Shown here piece by piece: positions 62,265 to 64,000 of a stretch of DNA of 64,000 nt (positions are counted from its first letter, which is position 1; each line of letters opens with the position of its first letter). Source of the stretch: DATAOG01 sp963753685 (GTDB taxonomy: Bacteria; Pseudomonadota; Alphaproteobacteria; Geminicoccales; Geminicoccaceae); NCBI GenBank assembly GCA_963753685.1, contig CAVWDE010000005.1, positions 310,001 through 374,000 of the forward strand. The letters are read 5' to 3'. Both the position numbers and the translations under genes were made by a program. The notes beneath the pieces are model-generated. The model was not told where the DNA came from and did no database searches. It worked only from the letters and a program-made list of their open reading frames with translations.

Positions 62265-62378
62265 TTCAGTATTCAGGCGAGTTCGCGCTAGCGAAACCAT
62301 TGATCCAATGATCACGTTGCTGACCGAAGTCGGCATTTCGGGATGCCACCGGCTCGCAGCGCATCGACGGCGGGCGGA

Positions 62379-63380
62379 TCAGACCTCCTCGAAGCGGCCG
62401 CTGGCGCCGGAGCGATAGATCGCGTCGAGCACCCGCATGTTCCTGACCGCGTCCTCGAGCGGGAACTCGAGCGGCGTGCCGGTGCGGATCGCGCGCGCGA
62501 AAGCGTCGCCTTGCAACGTGTACTGGTTGACGATCTCGAAGGTCTCCATCTGCGCCGAGCCGGCCCCGAGCTGGCTGCCGTCGTCGAGCCAGATCCGGCA
62601 GGGCCGGTCGGGGGGCGCGTTGAACGGGATCTCGATCTCGATCCGCCCCTTGGTGCCGAAGATCTGCATGCGCTGATAGGGCACCAGCTGGGTCGAGCAG
62701 ACGAACAGCGCCTGGCCGCCCGGGAACTCCAACAGCACCGAAGCCAGGCGGTCGGTCTCGAAGTTGGGGTCGTACTCGATCTGGCCGATTGCCCGGCGCG
62801 GCTCCGCTCCGAACAGGAAGCGCGAGGTGACGATCGGGTAGCAGCCAATGTCGAACAGGCCGCCGCCGCCGATCCCGGCCTGGTTGCGGACGTTCTCAGG
62901 GTCGAGGTTCATGTAGCTGTAGCTGCCCTGGACCACCCGGAGGTCGCCGATCCGACCAGCGCGTACCAGTTCCCGCGCGCGCAGCCATTGCGGGTGGTGG
63001 CGGATCACGAAGGCTTCCTGGATCAGCACGTCCGCATGGTCGCGCGCCTCGATCAGCTTCTCGGCCTCCTCGGCGGTCAGTGCGATCGGCTTTTCGCACA
63101 GCACATGCTTGCCGGCGGCCGCGGCCTGGATCGAGATCGGCACGTGCAGGTGGTTGGGCAGCGGATTGTAGACCGCCTCGATCTCCGGATCCTCGAGCAG
63201 CTCGGCATAGGAGCCATACGCCTTGGCGATGCCGAGCGCGCCCGCTGCCGCCTCGGCGCTCGCGAGGTGGCGCGAGGCGATCGCCTCGATCCGGCAGAGC
63301 TGCGAGTGCTGCATCGCCGGGATCACCTTCTCGATCCCGATCTTGGCGGTGCTGATGACGCCGAAGCGCACCGGTTCCAT
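62379..63380 (-). CDS. Gfo/Idh/MocA-family oxidoreductase
   Basis: 333 residues. The Rossmann start is VRFGVISTAKIGIEKVIPAM, then GIAKAYGSYAELLEDPEIEA, the nicotinamide site VLCEKPIALTAEEAEKLIEA, AFVIRHHPQWLRARELVRAG and the sugar-binding GGGGLFDIGCYPIVTSRFLF (Asp and Cys where other members hold His). The group includes dehydrogenases of glucose, xylose and trans-dihydrodiols; SNP-like GISTAKIG start suggests a D-xylose or glucose-fructose oxidoreductase relative. Only about 16% of detail can be assigned to a substrate by eye, so the role is left open. Confidence 0.85.
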   Translation of the reverse strand: MEPVRFGVISTAKIGIEKVIPAMQHSQLCRIEAIASRHLASAEAAAGALGIAKAYGSYAELLEDPEIEAVYNPLPNHLHVPISIQAAAAGKHVLCEKPIALTAEEAEKLIEARDHADVLIQEAFVIRHHPQWLRARELVRAGRIGDLRVVQGSYSYMNLDPENVRNQAGIGGGGLFDIGCYPIVTSRFLFGAEPRRAIGQIEYDPNFETDRLASVLLEFPGGQALFVCSTQLVPYQRMQIFGTKGRIEIEIPFNAPPDRPCRIWLDDGSQLGAGSAQMETFEIVNQYTLQGDAFARAIRTGTPLEFPLEDAVRNMRVLDAIYRSGASGRFEEV

Positions 63381-63662
63381 GGCCTTGTCTCCCTGTCATG
63401 CGAGCATCGTGGGCGCGGGCGGTTATAGCGCACCCTGCATGCCCTGCCACGGGCGGGTCAGCTCCGCTCGCAAAGAGGGCTTGCAGGCGCGCAACCCGGG
63501 CCGCCGGCCATGGGGGGTCGCCCGAGTTGAATCTGCAAAAAGATTAACGAAATAGTAGGAGCGATCCGAACCGCACGCAGTTTCCGCAACGCCTGCCCCG
63601 TGCCGCGCTGAGCACGGTCGCGCGCTTGCGAGCTGCTGATTCGCGCTTTCGAAAGGTCCCCG

Positions 63663-64000
63663 ATGCCATCACGTGATCCTGATGCCTGGATGTGGGCCTC
63701 GGCTTGCGAGCTGTTGGAACGGGCGGAACGGCTGAACCGTCAGTTCTTTCAGCCGCGCGCGACCGACGGTCGCCAGCCGAGCTGGGAGCCGCCGGTCGAC
63801 GTCCTGGAGACCGAACAGGAGCTCTGGATCCTGGTCGCCCTGCCCGGCGTGGGCGCCGACCAGCTCCAGGTCCTGGTCGACGGCAGGACGCTCGCGGTGG
63901 TCGGCGAGCGGCCGATGCCCGGGCGCGCGCGCGCCGGGATCATCCGCCGGCTCGAGATTCCCTATGGCCATTTCGAGCGCCGGATCGAGCTGCCGCCGGG
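63663..64000 (+). CDS. Hsp20/alpha-crystallin small heat-shock protein (cut by window edge)
   Basis: At least 112 residues from ATG 63663, open to the window end. An N-terminal helix region (ACELLERAERLNRQFFQPRA) leads into the alpha-crystallin domain: WEPPVDVLETEQELWILVAL-PGVG, LQVLVDGRTLAVVGERPMPG, IIRRLEIPYGHFERRIELPP. The usual GVL motif and C-terminal tail lie beyond the window. Hsp20 proteins hold unfolding proteins for refolding. The upstream 280 bases include an AT-rich patch near 63525-63560 that could hold the promoter, but no clear heat-shock sigma-factor site was identified. Confidence 0.88.
   Translation, partial: MPSRDPDAWMWASACELLERAERLNRQFFQPRATDGRQPSWEPPVDVLETEQELWILVALPGVGADQLQVLVDGRTLAVVGERPMPGRARAGIIRRLEIPYGHFERRIELPP

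Overview
The window is GC-rich (roughly 70% by eye) chromosomal DNA from an alphaproteobacterium, most likely of a Rhodospirillales-like lineage. Pointers are a GapR (DUF2312) gene, a CtrA-type TTAA-N7-TTAAC box, a cobalamin pathway using CbiD plus CobK, and a single-polypeptide ATP sulfurylase/APS kinase. No ribosomal operon or species-level marker is present, so the lineage is an inference. Nearly every gene has strong high-GC third positions; the clearest exceptions lie at 23.8-25.0 kb and 27.2-28.1 kb, where base composition is lower and the genes look acquired.

Layout. 0-0.7 kb: end of an IS110-type element. 0.8-2.6 kb: cobS and cobT. 2.7-5.6 kb: sulfate activation (SAT/APS kinase) and CorA. 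5.7-7.6 kb: an inositol-type dehydrogenase and an IolE-like isomerase. 7.6-12.4 kb: a methyltransferase, a large BTAD/TPR regulator, an antitoxin remnant, a LysR regulator and a small ORF. 12.5-18.3 kb: cobB, cbiD, a pentapeptide-repeat membrane protein and cobK. 18.3-20.8 kb: HiPIP, a PhnD-like protein and two adjacent HicAB-like modules in opposite gene order. 20.8-30.9 kb: uvrA and ssb, separated by accessory genes (unknown pair, DUF433, broken phaZ, pentapeptide protein, CMD/thioredoxin pair, fused MNT-HEPN protein). 31-33.6 kb: gapR, small proteins, HpcH-type aldolase, DOPA-dioxygenase-like protein.

33.9-45.6 kb reads as a metal/redox block: a YHS protein, a copper-type P-ATPase behind a CueR-like operator, a Met-rich secreted repeat protein, a CMD protein and a SHOCT membrane protein; then an outer-membrane protein, a YVTN propeller and a PQQ-associated ABC binding protein; then a histidine kinase/response regulator pair and exported MsrB and MsrA. 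45.6-56.2 kb: MscS channel, LtrA, cupin, homocysteine methyltransferase, ureidoglycolate-lyase-like protein, broken DUF302, a molybdenum hydroxylase large subunit and GlpD. 56.3 kb: tRNA-Arg(CCT). 56.3-59.4 kb is degraded DNA holding an intact ArsR/AHSA1 pair plus fragments of NmrA, TolC, VCBS-adhesin and TIGR03032 genes. 59.4-64 kb: a hypothetical gene with a 24-codon ORF upstream, an ABC ATPase, a CtrA box, a membrane protein, two copies of a 109-bp palindromic repeat, a second Gfo/Idh oxidoreductase and the start of an Hsp20 gene.

Many reading frames are broken by what is best read as one extra base (cobS, cobT start, lysR, uvrA, aldolase, copper ATPase, coxL-like), and phaZ carries about ten such breaks. 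Because uvrA is among them, base-calling error is the first explanation; several genes called frameshifted here are probably intact in the organism.
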